From contig NZ_NKTY01000010.1 in assembly GCF_003207825.1 (NCBI RefSeq), positions 1 through 64,000 on the forward strand: a stretch of DNA of 64,000 nt, in the 5' to 3' direction. Shown here in pieces: positions 42,016 through 52,045 of the stretch (positions are counted from its first letter, which is position 1; each line of letters starts with the position of its first letter). Source of the stretch: Komagataeibacter saccharivorans. Its GTDB lineage: Bacteria; Pseudomonadota; Alphaproteobacteria; Acetobacterales; Acetobacteraceae. Under the pieces are notes generated by a model, which worked only from the letters and a program-made list of their open reading frames with translations, ran no database searches and had not been told where the DNA came from. The translations under genes were made by a program, and so were the position numbers.

Positions 42016-43545
42016 TTATCCGATCTTCAGCCAGTGGCGGTTGTCGCGGGCCAGCAGGGCATCGGCTGCGGCGGGCCCTTCGCTGCCCGCGGCATAGGGG
42101 GCCAGTGTCCGCCCGTCCTGCCCCCAGTCCAGTATCGGCTGCACGGCCCGCCATCCGGCTTCGATATTGTCCGCGCGCTGGAACAGGGTCGCATCCCCGA
42201 TCATGCAGTCATAGATCAGGGTTTCATATCCGGTGCTTGGCCCTTCGCTGAACCATTCGGCATAGTCGAACTTCATGCGCACACCGCCCAGCCTGACGGC
42301 AGGACCGGGAATCTTGGCTGAAAACTGCAGCGTTACCCCTTCGGTCGGCTGGATATGGATGACCATGATGTTGGGGGTCAGGCTTTCCACCGGCGTATCG
42401 CGGAACAGGGCATAGGGCGCGGATTTGAAGTGGATTGCGATTTCCGTCTTGCGTGCCGCCAGCCGTTTGCCCGTGCGCACGTAAAACGGCACCCCGGCCC
42501 AGCGCCAGTTATCGATCTGGAACTTCATGGCCGCGTATGTCTCGGTCAGGGAATGGGGATCGACCCCCGGTTCCTGCCGGTAGCCGGGCACATCCTTGCC
42601 GCCCACGACACCAGCCGCGTACTGCCCGCGCACCACATCCCCGGGCGCCAGGGTGTGGATGGCGTCGAGTACCTTGGTCTTCTCGTTGCGCACCGCATCG
42701 GCGTCGAACGAAATCGGGGCTTCCATCGCCGTCATGGCCAGAAGCTGCATGACATGGTTGGGCACCATGTCACGCACGGCACCCGTACCTTCATAGAATT
42801 TCGCACGCTGTTCCACGCCCACCGTTTCGGCGGCGGTGATCTGTACGTGATCGATGTTCTGGCGGTTCCATAAGGGTTCGAAAAACCCGTTGGAAAAACG
42901 CAGCGCAAGGATGTTCTGGACCGTTTCCTTGCCCAGATAATGGTCGATACGATAGATCTGCTGCTCGTCAAGGGTGTTGAGCAGTCGTGTATTGAGCGCA
43001 ATCGCCGATGGCAGGTCATGGCCGAACGGCTTTTCCACCACCACGCGGCGGAATGTGTTGCGGCCTTCGGTCACCAGCCCGGCTTCACCCAGCCGGTCCA
43101 CGATGGGTCCGAAGAAACGCGCGGCAACGGCAAGGTAGAAAATGCAGTTCCGCTCACCTATGGCGACGGCAATATCCTGATAGGTCTGTTCGGTTTCAAA
43201 ATCGCCCCGCACGTAGCTTATGCGCGGCTCCAGCCAGGTCCATACGTCATTACGCAGGGCTACGGCTTCCGCCCCGCGACGGGCGACGAAATCTTCCAGT
43301 GCGGCGTGCATGTTCTGGCGTAGCTGCGCATCGGTCAGATCCGCACGGTCAACCGCGATGACACTGAAACCGTCATCCAGCAGGTCGGCGCAGGCAAGAT
43401 TGTAAATGGCGGGCAGCAGGAGGCGGTGCGTCAGGTCGCCGCCGCCACCAAAAATGACAAACGACCCCGGCGGACTGCGTCGGGGGGCATTTTCCCGTCC
43501 GGCGTCGTCTACCTGCGAGACCGCAGATGCGATGATATTTTCCAT
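42016..43545 (-). CDS. zwf: Glucose-6-phosphate 1-dehydrogenase
   Basis: First step of the oxidative branch, producing 6-phosphogluconolactone and NAD(P)H; 509 aa. The coenzyme motif is FGGGGDLTHRLLLPAIY (about 32-48), the substrate motif RIDHYLGKETVQN contains the catalytic histidine/lysine, and the FRDTPVESLTPNIMVIHIQP and YETLIYDCMIGD segments are family-typical. AGGA precedes the ATG. It is separated from gnd by 155 bases containing two perfect hairpins. Confidence 0.97.
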   Translation of the reverse strand: MENIIASAVSQVDDAGRENAPRRSPPGSFVIFGGGGDLTHRLLLPAIYNLACADLLDDGFSVIAVDRADLTDAQLRQNMHAALEDFVARRGAEAVALRNDVWTWLEPRISYVRGDFETEQTYQDIAVAIGERNCIFYLAVAARFFGPIVDRLGEAGLVTEGRNTFRRVVVEKPFGHDLPSAIALNTRLLNTLDEQQIYRIDHYLGKETVQNILALRFSNGFFEPLWNRQNIDHVQITAAETVGVEQRAKFYEGTGAVRDMVPNHVMQLLAMTAMEAPISFDADAVRNEKTKVLDAIHTLAPGDVVRGQYAAGVVGGKDVPGYRQEPGVDPHSLTETYAAMKFQIDNWRWAGVPFYVRTGKRLAARKTEIAIHFKSAPYALFRDTPVESLTPNIMVIHIQPTEGVTLQFSAKIPGPAVRLGGVRMKFDYAEWFSEGPSTGYETLIYDCMIGDATLFQRADNIEAGWRAVQPILDWGQDGRTLAPYAAGSEGPAAADALLARDNRHWLKIG

Positions 43546-43645
43546 TGCAATACTGTTCCTGAACTGTTTTCCGCCTGTGTTCCTCCTCCGGCTGTTCCGG
43601 GCGCAGTCATTTGATTGCTGTCTTGTGTTCTGAAACAGCCGGGGG

Positions 43646-43693
43646 GCCCGGATACGGATGTATCCGGGCGGACCCGGTCAGTTACCGACCGGG
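43646..43693 (-). promoter_or_regulatory. Double hairpin between gnd and zwf
   Basis: Two perfect inverted repeats stand side by side: GCCCGGATAC / GTATCCGGGC (43646-43655, 43660-43669; 4-base loop) and CCCGGTC / GACCGGG (43673-43679, 43687-43693). They lie directly after the gnd stop and about 100 bases before zwf. Without a T-run they look like mRNA-stabilising or processing elements rather than a strong terminator. Confidence 0.55.
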
Positions 43694-43700
43694 AACAGGG

Positions 43701-44702
43701 TCAGTTATTGGTGCCTTCGATGTGACCGCCAAAGCCGAAGCGCATGGCCGACAGCATCTTTTCGGCAAAGTTGTTGCCCGTGCGCGAACGGAAACGCGTG
43801 AACAGCGATGCCGTGATGACGGGAACCGGCACGGCTTCCTCAATCGCGGCTTCGATGGTCCAGCGGCCCTCGCCCGAATCGGCAACGTCACCCTTGTAGT
43901 TGGACAGGTCCGGGTTGCCCGCCAGCGCGCTGGCCGAAAGGTCGAGCAGCCACGACGACACCACGCTGCCGCGACGCCAGACTTCGGCAATGTCCGCCAT
44001 GTTCAGATCAAAGCGCTGTTCTTCGGGCAGGTCGGTGGAGTTCTTGGACTTCATCACGTCAAACCCTTCCGCGAAGGCCTGCATGATGCCGTATTCGATG
44101 CCGTTATGGACCATCTTCACGAAGTGGCCCGAACCGGCGGGACCACAGTGCAGGTAGCCCTGCTCCGCACGGGGATCAAAGCCATCCTTGCCGTCGCGGC
44201 CCGGCGTGCGCGCAATGTCGCCAATGCCCGGTGCCAGGGCGGACAGGATGGGATCGATGTAATCGGTCGCGGCCTTGGTGCCGCCGTACATCATGCAGTA
44301 GCCACGCTCCAGCCCCCACACGCCACCGGATGTGCCGACATCGATGTAATCAATGCCTTTCTTCACCAGTTCAGCGGCGCGGCGGATATCGTCCTTGTAG
44401 AAGGAGTTGCCACCGTCGATCACGATGTCACCCGGTCCCATCAGCGTACCGAGTTCCTGTACCGCCTGTTCCGTCACCTCGCCTGCGGGCAGCATGAGCC
44501 AGATCACCTTGCGGCCTGACAGCTTGCCAACCATGTCCTTGAGGCCGGTGGCCGGGGTGGCGCGACCGGCTTCGGCCTGTTCGCACACTTTCGCGGTAAC
44601 GGCGGAATCGCGATCATAGGCCACCACATCATGACCGTGGCGTGTCAGGCGGATGGAAATATTGCCGCCCATCTTGCCAAGACCAACAATACCGATTTGC
44701 AT
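43701..44702 (-). CDS. gnd: 6-phosphogluconate dehydrogenase, decarboxylating (short GndA type)
   Basis: Oxidative decarboxylation of 6-phosphogluconate to ribulose 5-phosphate. At 333 aa it is of the short type (YqeC-like) rather than the 470-aa enterobacterial form; the short form is often NAD-preferring. Motifs are [43 protein letters not shown], and [19 protein letters not shown] with the catalytic lysine. The ATG at 44702 has AGGAG well placed; an in-frame TTG two codons earlier is ignored. Confidence 0.95.
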   Translation of the reverse strand: MQIGIVGLGKMGGNISIRLTRHGHDVVAYDRDSAVTAKVCEQAEAGRATPATGLKDMVGKLSGRKVIWLMLPAGEVTEQAVQELGTLMGPGDIVIDGGNSFYKDDIRRAAELVKKGIDYIDVGTSGGVWGLERGYCMMYGGTKAATDYIDPILSALAPGIGDIARTPGRDGKDGFDPRAEQGYLHCGPAGSGHFVKMVHNGIEYGIMQAFAEGFDVMKSKNSTDLPEEQRFDLNMADIAEVWRRGSVVSSWLLDLSASALAGNPDLSNYKGDVADSGEGRWTIEAAIEEAVPVPVITASLFTRFRSRTGNNFAEKMLSAMRFGFGGHIEGTNN

Positions 44703-44776
44703 AATCAAACACTCCTGAAGATGGGGTTAAGGCTGTATGCCTACCGCCTTCGTGACCATTTCCCAATGACCGTTAT

Positions 44777-44809
44777 CAAAAACCCGCCCCTCCGGGGGAG
44801 GGACGGGTC
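44777..44809 (-). terminator. Terminator between tal-pgi and gnd
   Basis: On the minus strand ACCCGTCCCTCC, a short loop and GGAGGGGCGGGT form a 12-bp GC-rich stem with one mismatch, followed by TTTTTG. It lies 12 bases past the tal-pgi stop, and inside the otherwise co-directional pentose phosphate block, so it may act as a partial terminator. Confidence 0.75.
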
Positions 44810-44821
44810 CGTAAATGTGGA

Positions 44822-47680
44822 TTACACCGCGCGGGCGATATCCTGGGCCAGTTTCTCAAGCCCTGATTTCAGATCGCCATGGATATGGACGCGCAGCACG
44901 CGACGCCCCCGTTCGGCCAGTACTTCCATGTCACCACGGGCCTGCGCCTCCTTCACGATGCCGAAAGTGTATTTCTCACCCGGCACGGGCAGGTTTACGG
45001 CGTCATCGCATGTGATCTGCAGGAATACGCCGGTGTCGGGGCCCCCCTTGTAGGCCTGTCCGGTCGAATGCTGGAAACGGGGACCGAATTCCGCCGCCGT
45101 CGCCACCTTCAGCGCATCGCGCAGGCCAAGGCGGACCGTCTGTATCCATTCCCGCGTTGCGGTATCACGGTCGATATAGGCCAGCAGGGCCACGTAATCA
45201 CCCGCCTTCGCACGGGCGAAATGGGCCTTCAGGATCGCATCCGCCGACGTACCGCCCTTCAGCGCCGCCGCGTTTTTCGGATCGGCATAGAAGGCAAACG
45301 GGCCATCCTTCGCAAACGGCTCGTACGGCGGCAGCTTGCCGGTTTCGTTATAGGCGGTGGTGATCTTCTTGGTTTCGATCTTCGACGCCTCGACATCGGG
45401 CTGGTTGAAGGCGTTGATCCCGATGATCGAACCCGCGACAGCGGTCGCGAATTCCCAGCGGAAGAACTCTTCCAGCACCTGACGGCGTTCATGCAGTTCG
45501 ATGGTCACGACCGGCTCACCCGCTTCGGCCAGCGCCGCGAAGGCCGCATCCTGCTTCGGGCAGGGATCTTCAGCCAGACGCAGGTAAATGAAGACCCGGT
45601 CCTTGCCATACACGTCGGGCCTGCCGATGGTCTCGTCATCGATGGGGATCAGGCCGCGGCCTTCCTTGCCCGTCGATTCCGCCAGCAACTGCTCCAGCCA
45701 TGCCCCCATGTCGTAAATGCCGGGGGATGCGATGATGGTCACCTTGTCGCGCCCGAAATCGCGCGCGGCCACACCCAGCACGCTGCCCAGCACCACACCG
45801 GCATTGCGCGCGGGCGGGACGGAAGCGGCGCATGACTTTTCGCCATACAGGGCAGATTCCAGCAGCAGCCTGAGCGGCAGACCAGCGATGGCGGCGGGCA
45901 CCAGCCCGAAATCGGACAGCACGGAATACCGGCCCCCGATCTGCTTTTCGCCATAGAAGATTTTCCAGAAACCGTCCTTCTTCGCCACGTCTTCCATGTG
46001 CGATCCGGGATCGGTCACGGCAACGAAGTGAGATCCGGCCCTGTCCCCCAGAACCTTCTTCGCTTCATCGAAGAAATAGGCCTTGAGGATGTTCGGCTCC
46101 AGCGTGCCGCCCGACTTGGACGAGACGATGAACAGGGTCTTGGAAATATCGATCTTTTTTTCGAAATCACGGATCTGCTGCGGGTCCGTGCTGTCGAGGA
46201 CATACAGGTGCGGGAAGCCTTCATGCTTGCCGAATGTCTGGGCCAGCACTTCCGGGCCAAGGCTGGAACCACCCATGCCCAGCAGCAGCGCATCGCGGAA
46301 ACCGCGTGCTTTCACTTCCGCCTGGAATTCCTCGAACTTCGACAGGGCTGCAATCTGGTCATCGGTGATGTCCAGCCATTTCAGCCAGCTTGCCTCATCC
46401 TGACCGGTCCACAGTGTTGCGTCCCGGTTCCACAGGCGACGCACCTTGCCCGCCTTGCGCCATTCCTCCAGTTCCGCATCAACGGCCTTGTGCAGATCGG
46501 CAGGCAGCTTCAGTGCCGTGGACGTAACCTTCTTGCCAAGGAATGCCGCCTGTTTGGCCGCGACCGACCCCAGCAGGTCGTCAAACGCATCCGCGAAGGA
46601 GGCGACACCTTCATCAACCAGCGTCGTGGTCACGCCATCGAGGTCAAGGCCCAGACGTTCAGCTTCCGCCAGCACCTTACGCGCGCCAGCCACATCCTGC
46701 GTCAGGGTTTCAGCCACCTTGCCGTGGTCACGGAAGGCATCGAACGTGGCAGGCGGGATGGTGTTGACCGTCTCCGGCCCGATCAGGCCATCGACATACA
46801 GCACGTCGCTGAAGGACTTGTCCTTCGTACCGGTGCTGGCCCACAGCAGGCGCTGCGGATGGGCACCGGCATCGGCCAGCTTCTTCCAGCGCGGGCTTGC
46901 CGTCACTTCCTTCCAGTATTCATAGGCCATCTTGGCGTTGGCGATGGCGACCTTGCCGCGCAGCGCCTTCAGGCTGGCCGCTTCCCTGTCGCCTGCGCCG
47001 ACGCGGGTATCGATTTCCTTGTCGATCTTCACATCGATACGGCTGACGAAGAAGGAGGCGACGCTGGCGATGCCCTTCACGCTCTCGCCACGGGCGAGGC
47101 GTTCTTCCAGCCCGGCGATATAGGCTTCCAGCACTTTTTTGTAGGCATCGATCGAGAACAGCAGGGTGACGTTGATGCTCAGACCCTGCGCGATGGCGGC
47201 CTTTACGGCGGGAACGCCTTCGTCAGTGCCGGGAATCTTGATCATGAGGTTGCGGGCATCAACCGCTTTCCACAGGCGCAGGGCCTCATGCAGCGTGCCT
47301 TCGGTATCGCGCGCCAGATAGGGCGAGACCTCAAGGCTGACATAACCGTCCACGCCCTTCGTCTGTTCATAGACGGGATAGAGCACCTTCGCCGCCGCGC
47401 GGATGTCATCAATGGCCAGCAGTTCATACAGCGTGCCCGCATCGACAATCCGGTGTTCCAGCACCGAGCGGATCTGCGCATCGTAATCCGTGCCCTGACC
47501 CATCGCCTTCTGGAAAATGGCCGGGTTGGAGGTCACGCCCTTCAGCCCGTCTTCTTCCACCAGTTTTTTCAGGCTGCCATTCTCAGTATAGGAACGCTGG
47601 ATGAAATCCAGCCAGGGGGACTGATCATACCGGGCCAGTTCCTTTAGCGGATTTTCCCCACCAGATTCACGCGCAGTCAT
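44822..47680 (-). CDS. Bifunctional transaldolase / glucose-6-phosphate isomerase
   Basis: A 952-aa natural fusion. Residues 1 to about 370 are a transaldolase of the mycobacterial/cyanobacterial type (KGVTSNPAIFQKAM, INVTLLFSIDAYKKVL, WASTGTKDKSFSDVLYVDGLIGPETVNTIPP). From about residue 400 on is phosphoglucose isomerase (GMGGSSLGPEVL, VSSKSGGTLEPN, GRYSVLSDFGLVP, and a QxxxGRGL-like KEGRGLIPIDDE). It transfers dihydroxyacetone units and interconverts glucose 6-phosphate and fructose 6-phosphate, closing the cyclic pathway. AAGGAA precedes the ATG. The fusion is known from acetic acid bacteria. Confidence 0.95.
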   Translation of the reverse strand: MTARESGGENPLKELARYDQSPWLDFIQRSYTENGSLKKLVEEDGLKGVTSNPAIFQKAMGQGTDYDAQIRSVLEHRIVDAGTLYELLAIDDIRAAAKVLYPVYEQTKGVDGYVSLEVSPYLARDTEGTLHEALRLWKAVDARNLMIKIPGTDEGVPAVKAAIAQGLSINVTLLFSIDAYKKVLEAYIAGLEERLARGESVKGIASVASFFVSRIDVKIDKEIDTRVGAGDREAASLKALRGKVAIANAKMAYEYWKEVTASPRWKKLADAGAHPQRLLWASTGTKDKSFSDVLYVDGLIGPETVNTIPPATFDAFRDHGKVAETLTQDVAGARKVLAEAERLGLDLDGVTTTLVDEGVASFADAFDDLLGSVAAKQAAFLGKKVTSTALKLPADLHKAVDAELEEWRKAGKVRRLWNRDATLWTGQDEASWLKWLDITDDQIAALSKFEEFQAEVKARGFRDALLLGMGGSSLGPEVLAQTFGKHEGFPHLYVLDSTDPQQIRDFEKKIDISKTLFIVSSKSGGTLEPNILKAYFFDEAKKVLGDRAGSHFVAVTDPGSHMEDVAKKDGFWKIFYGEKQIGGRYSVLSDFGLVPAAIAGLPLRLLLESALYGEKSCAASVPPARNAGVVLGSVLGVAARDFGRDKVTIIASPGIYDMGAWLEQLLAESTGKEGRGLIPIDDETIGRPDVYGKDRVFIYLRLAEDPCPKQDAAFAALAEAGEPVVTIELHERRQVLEEFFRWEFATAVAGSIIGINAFNQPDVEASKIETKKITTAYNETGKLPPYEPFAKDGPFAFYADPKNAAALKGGTSADAILKAHFARAKAGDYVALLAYIDRDTATREWIQTVRLGLRDALKVATAAEFGPRFQHSTGQAYKGGPDTGVFLQITCDDAVNLPVPGEKYTFGIVKEAQARGDMEVLAERGRRVLRVHIHGDLKSGLEKLAQDIARAV

Positions 47681-47750
47681 GGCTGTGCTTCCTTTATCTT
47701 CCAGCGACGCGAAAGATTTCCTGTCGCCTTACCAGTTCCTCAGAAACAGT

Positions 47751-47777
47751 GCAGGCAGGACCAAGGGTCCTGCCTGC
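47751..47777. promoter_or_regulatory. Perfect 12-bp hairpin between tkt and tal-pgi
   Basis: GCAGGCAGGACC (47751-47762), an AAG loop and GGTCCTGCCTGC (47766-47777) pair perfectly. It sits in the 111-base gap before tal-pgi. There is no T-run on the coding (minus) strand after it, so a processing or stability role is as likely as termination. Confidence 0.55.
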
Positions 47778-47791
47778 TTTCGTCGTATCCT

Positions 47792-49852
47792 CTATTTTCC
47801 GGCCTGCCTGCGGGCGGCGGCCACGACGGCCTCCACCGTGAAGCCGAACTTGACTTCCAGCTTTTCCGCCGGGGCGGATGCCCCGAAGCCGTGCATGACG
47901 ATCGTCTCACCCGCAAGGCCGGTGTAACGGTCCCATCCAAGCTGTGCCGCCATTTCCACCGCCACGCGCGCGGTGACATCCGGCGGCAGCACACTGTCGC
48001 GATAGGATTTGGGCTGGGCCTCGAACAGGTCCCATGACGGCATGGAGACAAGGCGTACCTTGATCCCGTCCGCCTTCAGTTTTTCCGCCGCCTTGATGAT
48101 CAGTCCGACTTCGCTGCCCGTGGCCATAAGGATCACATCGGGACGCCCCTCGCTATCCGCAAGGATATAGGCGCCTTTTGCCAGACCTGTTGCCGGCGCA
48201 TAGGTCTTGCGGCAGATGGTTGGCAGGTTCTGGCGGCTCAGCGCCAGCACGCTGGGCCGGTCGCGGATCTGGATCAGCGTGCGCCACGCCTCCGCCACTT
48301 CGTTCGCATCGCCGGGGCGCAGCACGGTCACGCCCGGTGTGGCGCGAAGCTGGGCAAGCTGCTCGATGGGCTGGTGGGTCGGGCCATCTTCCCCCACACC
48401 GATCGAATCATGCGTGAAGATATAGGTGACCGGCAGCTTCATCAGCGACGACAGGCGGATGGGCGGCTTCATGTAATCGGAAAAGATCAGGAAGCCCGAG
48501 CAGTAGGCATGGATGCCATACAGGGCGATACCATTGCTGATCGACCCCATGGCATGTTCACGCACGCCGAAATGCAGGTTGCGCCCGCCATAGGACCCGC
48601 CCCATTGCGGCGGCTGGAAATCGCCCGCGCCGTCAAAGGTCAGGTGCGTCTTGGTGGAAGGCGACAGATCCGCCGAACCACCGATCAGCCACGGATAGTT
48701 CTTCGCAACCGCATTGAGCACCTTGCCCGAGCTTGCGCGCGAAGCCACACCCTTCGCATCCGTGTCGAATACCGGGATGTCCCTGTCCCACCCTTCGGGC
48801 AGGGTGCCCGCGAAGATGTGGTCAAGCTGTACGGCTTCATCGGGATACCGGGCGCGATAGGCCGCGAACAGTTCGTTCCATGCCTTGCTTGCGGCGGCGC
48901 CGCGCGTTGCGATCCCCTGCTGGAAATGCGCTTCGACCCCGTCGGGCACATAGAAGTTCCTGTCTTCCGGCCAGCCGTAGAATTTCTTGGTCTCGCGGAT
49001 TTCTTCCACGCCCAGCGGCGCGCCGTGGGCTTCCGCCGTGCCGGCAAGGTGCGGCGCACCCCAGCCGATGATGGAATGGACGATGATCAGCGTGGGGCGC
49101 GACGTTTCGGCCTTGGCTTCCGCCAGCAGGCGGCGGAAGTCACCCGTATCGTTGGCGTCCTTCAGTTCAAGGACGTGCCAGCCATAGGCTTCGTAGCGCT
49201 TGTGCACGCTTTCGGTGAAGGCGAGGTCGGTCGAGCCTTCGATGGAAATGCGGTTGCTGTCATAGATCCATGTCAGGTTGCCAAGCTTCAGATGGCCCGC
49301 AATGGATGCGGCCTCGCTGGCTACGCCTTCCATGTTGTCGCCATCACCGCACAATGTGTAGATGTGATGGTCAAACAGCTTAAAGCCGGGGCGGTTATAG
49401 CGTTCGGCCAGCCATTTTTCCGCAATCGCCATGCCGACGGAGTTGCCGCAGCCCTGACCCAGCGGGCCGGTCGTGGTCTCGACACCGGCGGTATGGTGAT
49501 ATTCCGGATGACCGGGGGTGAGCGAGTCGAGCTGGCGGAACTGCTCAAGGTCTTCCAGCGTCAGGGCCGGGCCGTTGCCCGGCGCCTTCCCCGGACGCAC
49601 GTCGCGGATACCGGCAAGGTAGATCAGCGAATACAGCAGCATCGACGCGTGCCCGATCGACAGTACGAAACGGTCGCGGTTGGGCCATAGCGGTTCGGCG
49701 GGATCATAGTTCAGCACGTCGCGCCACAGCGTATAACCAACGGGGGCGAGCGCCATGGCTGTGCCGGGATGGCCGGAATTCGCCTTCTGCACCGCGTCCA
49801 TGGACAGCGTGCGAATCGTATTGATGCACAGCGTATCGATATTGGCAGGCAT
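47792..49852 (-). CDS. tkt: Transketolase
   Basis: Thiamine-diphosphate enzyme transferring two-carbon ketol units between pentose, tetrose and hexose phosphates; 686 aa. The TPP-binding motif GDGDNMEG...YDSNRIS is at about 155-190, the GGSADLSPSTKT segment and the THDSIGVGEDGPTHQPIEQL signature are in the pyrimidine domain, and a C-terminal domain follows. The frame is open to 50101, but AAGGAGG at ideal distance fixes the ATG at 49852. First gene of the co-directional block. Confidence 0.97.
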   Translation of the reverse strand: MPANIDTLCINTIRTLSMDAVQKANSGHPGTAMALAPVGYTLWRDVLNYDPAEPLWPNRDRFVLSIGHASMLLYSLIYLAGIRDVRPGKAPGNGPALTLEDLEQFRQLDSLTPGHPEYHHTAGVETTTGPLGQGCGNSVGMAIAEKWLAERYNRPGFKLFDHHIYTLCGDGDNMEGVASEAASIAGHLKLGNLTWIYDSNRISIEGSTDLAFTESVHKRYEAYGWHVLELKDANDTGDFRRLLAEAKAETSRPTLIIVHSIIGWGAPHLAGTAEAHGAPLGVEEIRETKKFYGWPEDRNFYVPDGVEAHFQQGIATRGAAASKAWNELFAAYRARYPDEAVQLDHIFAGTLPEGWDRDIPVFDTDAKGVASRASSGKVLNAVAKNYPWLIGGSADLSPSTKTHLTFDGAGDFQPPQWGGSYGGRNLHFGVREHAMGSISNGIALYGIHAYCSGFLIFSDYMKPPIRLSSLMKLPVTYIFTHDSIGVGEDGPTHQPIEQLAQLRATPGVTVLRPGDANEVAEAWRTLIQIRDRPSVLALSRQNLPTICRKTYAPATGLAKGAYILADSEGRPDVILMATGSEVGLIIKAAEKLKADGIKVRLVSMPSWDLFEAQPKSYRDSVLPPDVTARVAVEMAAQLGWDRYTGLAGETIVMHGFGASAPAEKLEVKFGFTVEAVVAAARRQAGK

Positions 49853-50279
49853 GCTGCCGCCTCCTTCTGGTGCCATCGGGGGAGATGTAAACACGGAACG
49901 CATAAAAACCGGCCTCCTTACAGCCATGGTTGATATCCGGGTCAGGCCGGGCAGGACACAGGGGGCCGGACAACCTTTCTTGCTCTTCTTTCCGCAACCA
50001 CCCGCAGCCTGTCGCCCGCAGGCCACAGAATGGGGGACACGGGGCCAAAAGGCTCTTGACGGCACGCACCTTCTCACGACCTTGGGGCCGGAACAAGCCA
50101 TCTCATCAAGCCGTTACCAGCGCCATTCGTCCCGGTATCCCCTGCCCTGCTTCCCGGTAGTACCAGCGTATGGTCGGTTATCGGGTTGCACGGGGCCGCC
50201 AGCGGGGCCGGATTTGACACGACGGCGCGGCCCCTTTCTCCTGTCCATCCAGAACGCGCAGGCACCATGGAGATCGCGC
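49853..50279. other. Divergent control region of the pentose phosphate block
   Basis: A 427-base gap between tkt (minus) and the MBL-fold gene (plus). It must carry the tkt promoter and probably that of the MBL gene, but I find no unambiguous -35/-10 pair. A weak GCCTG / CAGGC repeat lies near 50007-50023. No gene is supported; open frames here are extensions of tkt and of the MBL gene or their antisense shadows. Confidence 0.5.
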
Positions 50280-51305
50280 ATGAAGCCGCTGCCCCACAGC
50301 GATCACACGGACGGAACACGCTTTTTCAACCCGCCTTACCTTCGCCGCGAAACCGCCGGAAGCAGCCGTATCCGGCCACTTTCCATCCTGAAATGGCAGT
50401 GGAACCGGCCGAAATCGGACTGGCCTTCATGGATCGAAAATCCCCACCCCACGGGCGACCCGCATGCTGGTGTGCCACACGGCGGCGTACAACTAACATT
50501 TATCGGACACAGCACCTTCCTGATCCGGATGCCCCGTCCCGACGGGACGATAACGACCATCCTGACGGACCCGATCTTCTCACAACGTTGTTCCCCGCTG
50601 TCCTTCATGGGGCCACGACGCGTGCGCGCGCCGGGACGCCAGCTTGCGGATCTGCCGAAGGTGGACATCATGCTGGTCTCACACGCCCATTACGACCACA
50701 TGGACCTGCCCAGCCTACGCGCGCTGGCACGCCGGGGCGACGATCCGCTGGTCATCACACCGCTACAAAACGCCCGTTTCCTGCGTAAGACCGGCCTGCG
50801 ACGCATCATGGAACTGGACTGGTGGCAGGCTGTCAGCAGTGCGGGCGTGCAGATCACCTGCACGCCTGCCGTGCATGGCGCGGCCCGCACGCCTTTTGAT
50901 CACAACAAAAGTCTGTGGGGCGGGTTCATGCTGCGCGACGAAACTGGCCACCAGCTCTTCTTCGCCGGGGATACGGCGCATGGCCGCCACTGGGCGCTGA
51001 TCCGGGAACGGCTGGGCGTGCCCGATATCGCGCTGCTGCCCATCGGGGCCTATGCTCCGCGCGCGCTCATGGCCAGCGTGCATGCCACGCCCGAGGAAGC
51101 CGTATCCGGCCTGCACGAACTGGAAGCCGGACGGGGAATCGGCATGCATTTCGGCACTTTCCGCCTGACCGACGAACCGATGGATGAGCCGGTCCACCGT
51201 CTGGCGCAGGCCCTGCGTGACAGGGGCCTGCCGCCCGATACCATGGGCGTGCTACAGCATGGGGAATGCCGCAACATGACATGGTCCCCACCCGAGCGGG
51301 CATGA
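50280..51305 (+). CDS. MBL-fold metallohydrolase (UlaG / NAPE-PLD-like)
   Basis: A 341-aa zinc hydrolase. The metal motif HxHxDH is SHAHYDHMD, preceded by GHSTFLIRM and TDPIFSQRCSP, and followed by PAVHGAARTPFDHNKSLWGGF, FAGDTAHG and a late histidine in MHFGTFRLTDEP. This matches the NAPE-PLD/RomA group, whose bacterial substrates are mostly unknown. The ATG at 50280 has GGAG 7 bases upstream. It might hydrolyse a phosphodiester or lactone in the envelope or cytosol; no signal peptide. Confidence 0.85.
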   Translation: MKPLPHSDHTDGTRFFNPPYLRRETAGSSRIRPLSILKWQWNRPKSDWPSWIENPHPTGDPHAGVPHGGVQLTFIGHSTFLIRMPRPDGTITTILTDPIFSQRCSPLSFMGPRRVRAPGRQLADLPKVDIMLVSHAHYDHMDLPSLRALARRGDDPLVITPLQNARFLRKTGLRRIMELDWWQAVSSAGVQITCTPAVHGAARTPFDHNKSLWGGFMLRDETGHQLFFAGDTAHGRHWALIRERLGVPDIALLPIGAYAPRALMASVHATPEEAVSGLHELEAGRGIGMHFGTFRLTDEPMDEPVHRLAQALRDRGLPPDTMGVLQHGECRNMTWSPPERA

Positions 51306-51402
51306 TTGCCCGATGTTCTTTTCAGCCGAACCATCCTATGATGCACCGGCTCCAGGCGGAACGGCCCCCCGTTTTCCGCAAACCGACCAGCGAGACAGGC
51401 AT

Positions 51403-51957
51403 ATGAGCAATACAACCGCCAGCGACACCCCTGCCGCCGCACCCGAATCCTTCAGCACCGCGGAAATCGAGGCCCTGTTCCTGTCCGCCGCGCGCGACGG
51501 GCAGACGGATCTTGTAAACGAATTCCTTTCCGCGGGCATAAACCCCGATACACGCAACGACAAAGGCTACACGGCCCTGATCCTGGCCGCCTATAACGGC
51601 CATGCCGAAACCGTGCGCGCCCTGCTGGCCGGTGGCGCTGCCCCAGACCTGCAGGATGACAAGGGGGCGACCGCGCTGGCTGGCGTCGCCTTCAAGGGCG
51701 ACCTGCCCTGCGCCCGGGTACTCGTGGAATATGGCGCGGGCATCGACATACCCAATTTTGTGGGGCGCACGCCGCTGATCTTCGCGGTGATGTTCAACCG
51801 CGATTCCATGGTCCCCTTCCTGCTTGAACACGGCGCCAATCCCGACCTGCGGGACGGGGAGGGAATCAGCGCGCGCATCTTCGCAACACGGCAGGGCAAG
51901 ACGGCCCTGCTGGCGGCGATGAACCGCGCCCCGGATGCTGCCGCCACGCAGGCCTGA
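51403..51957 (+). CDS. Ankyrin-repeat protein
   Basis: A 184-aa protein with about four ankyrin repeats: [68 protein letters not shown] and a degenerate last one. The N-terminus (about 1-28) is disordered. A protein-binding scaffold in the cytosol; partners unknown. AGACAGG lies before the ATG at 51403. Adjacent to the MBL and hisC genes on the same strand. Confidence 0.85.
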   Translation: MSNTTASDTPAAAPESFSTAEIEALFLSAARDGQTDLVNEFLSAGINPDTRNDKGYTALILAAYNGHAETVRALLAGGAAPDLQDDKGATALAGVAFKGDLPCARVLVEYGAGIDIPNFVGRTPLIFAVMFNRDSMVPFLLEHGANPDLRDGEGISARIFATRQGKTALLAAMNRAPDAAATQA

Positions 51958-52045
51958 TCCCTACGCCTTTCCCCCTTTATGCGCCGCCATATCGCGTTAT
52001 GGTGGCGCATATTTTTTTGCCCCTGTTGATCTGGAATTTCCCCTG

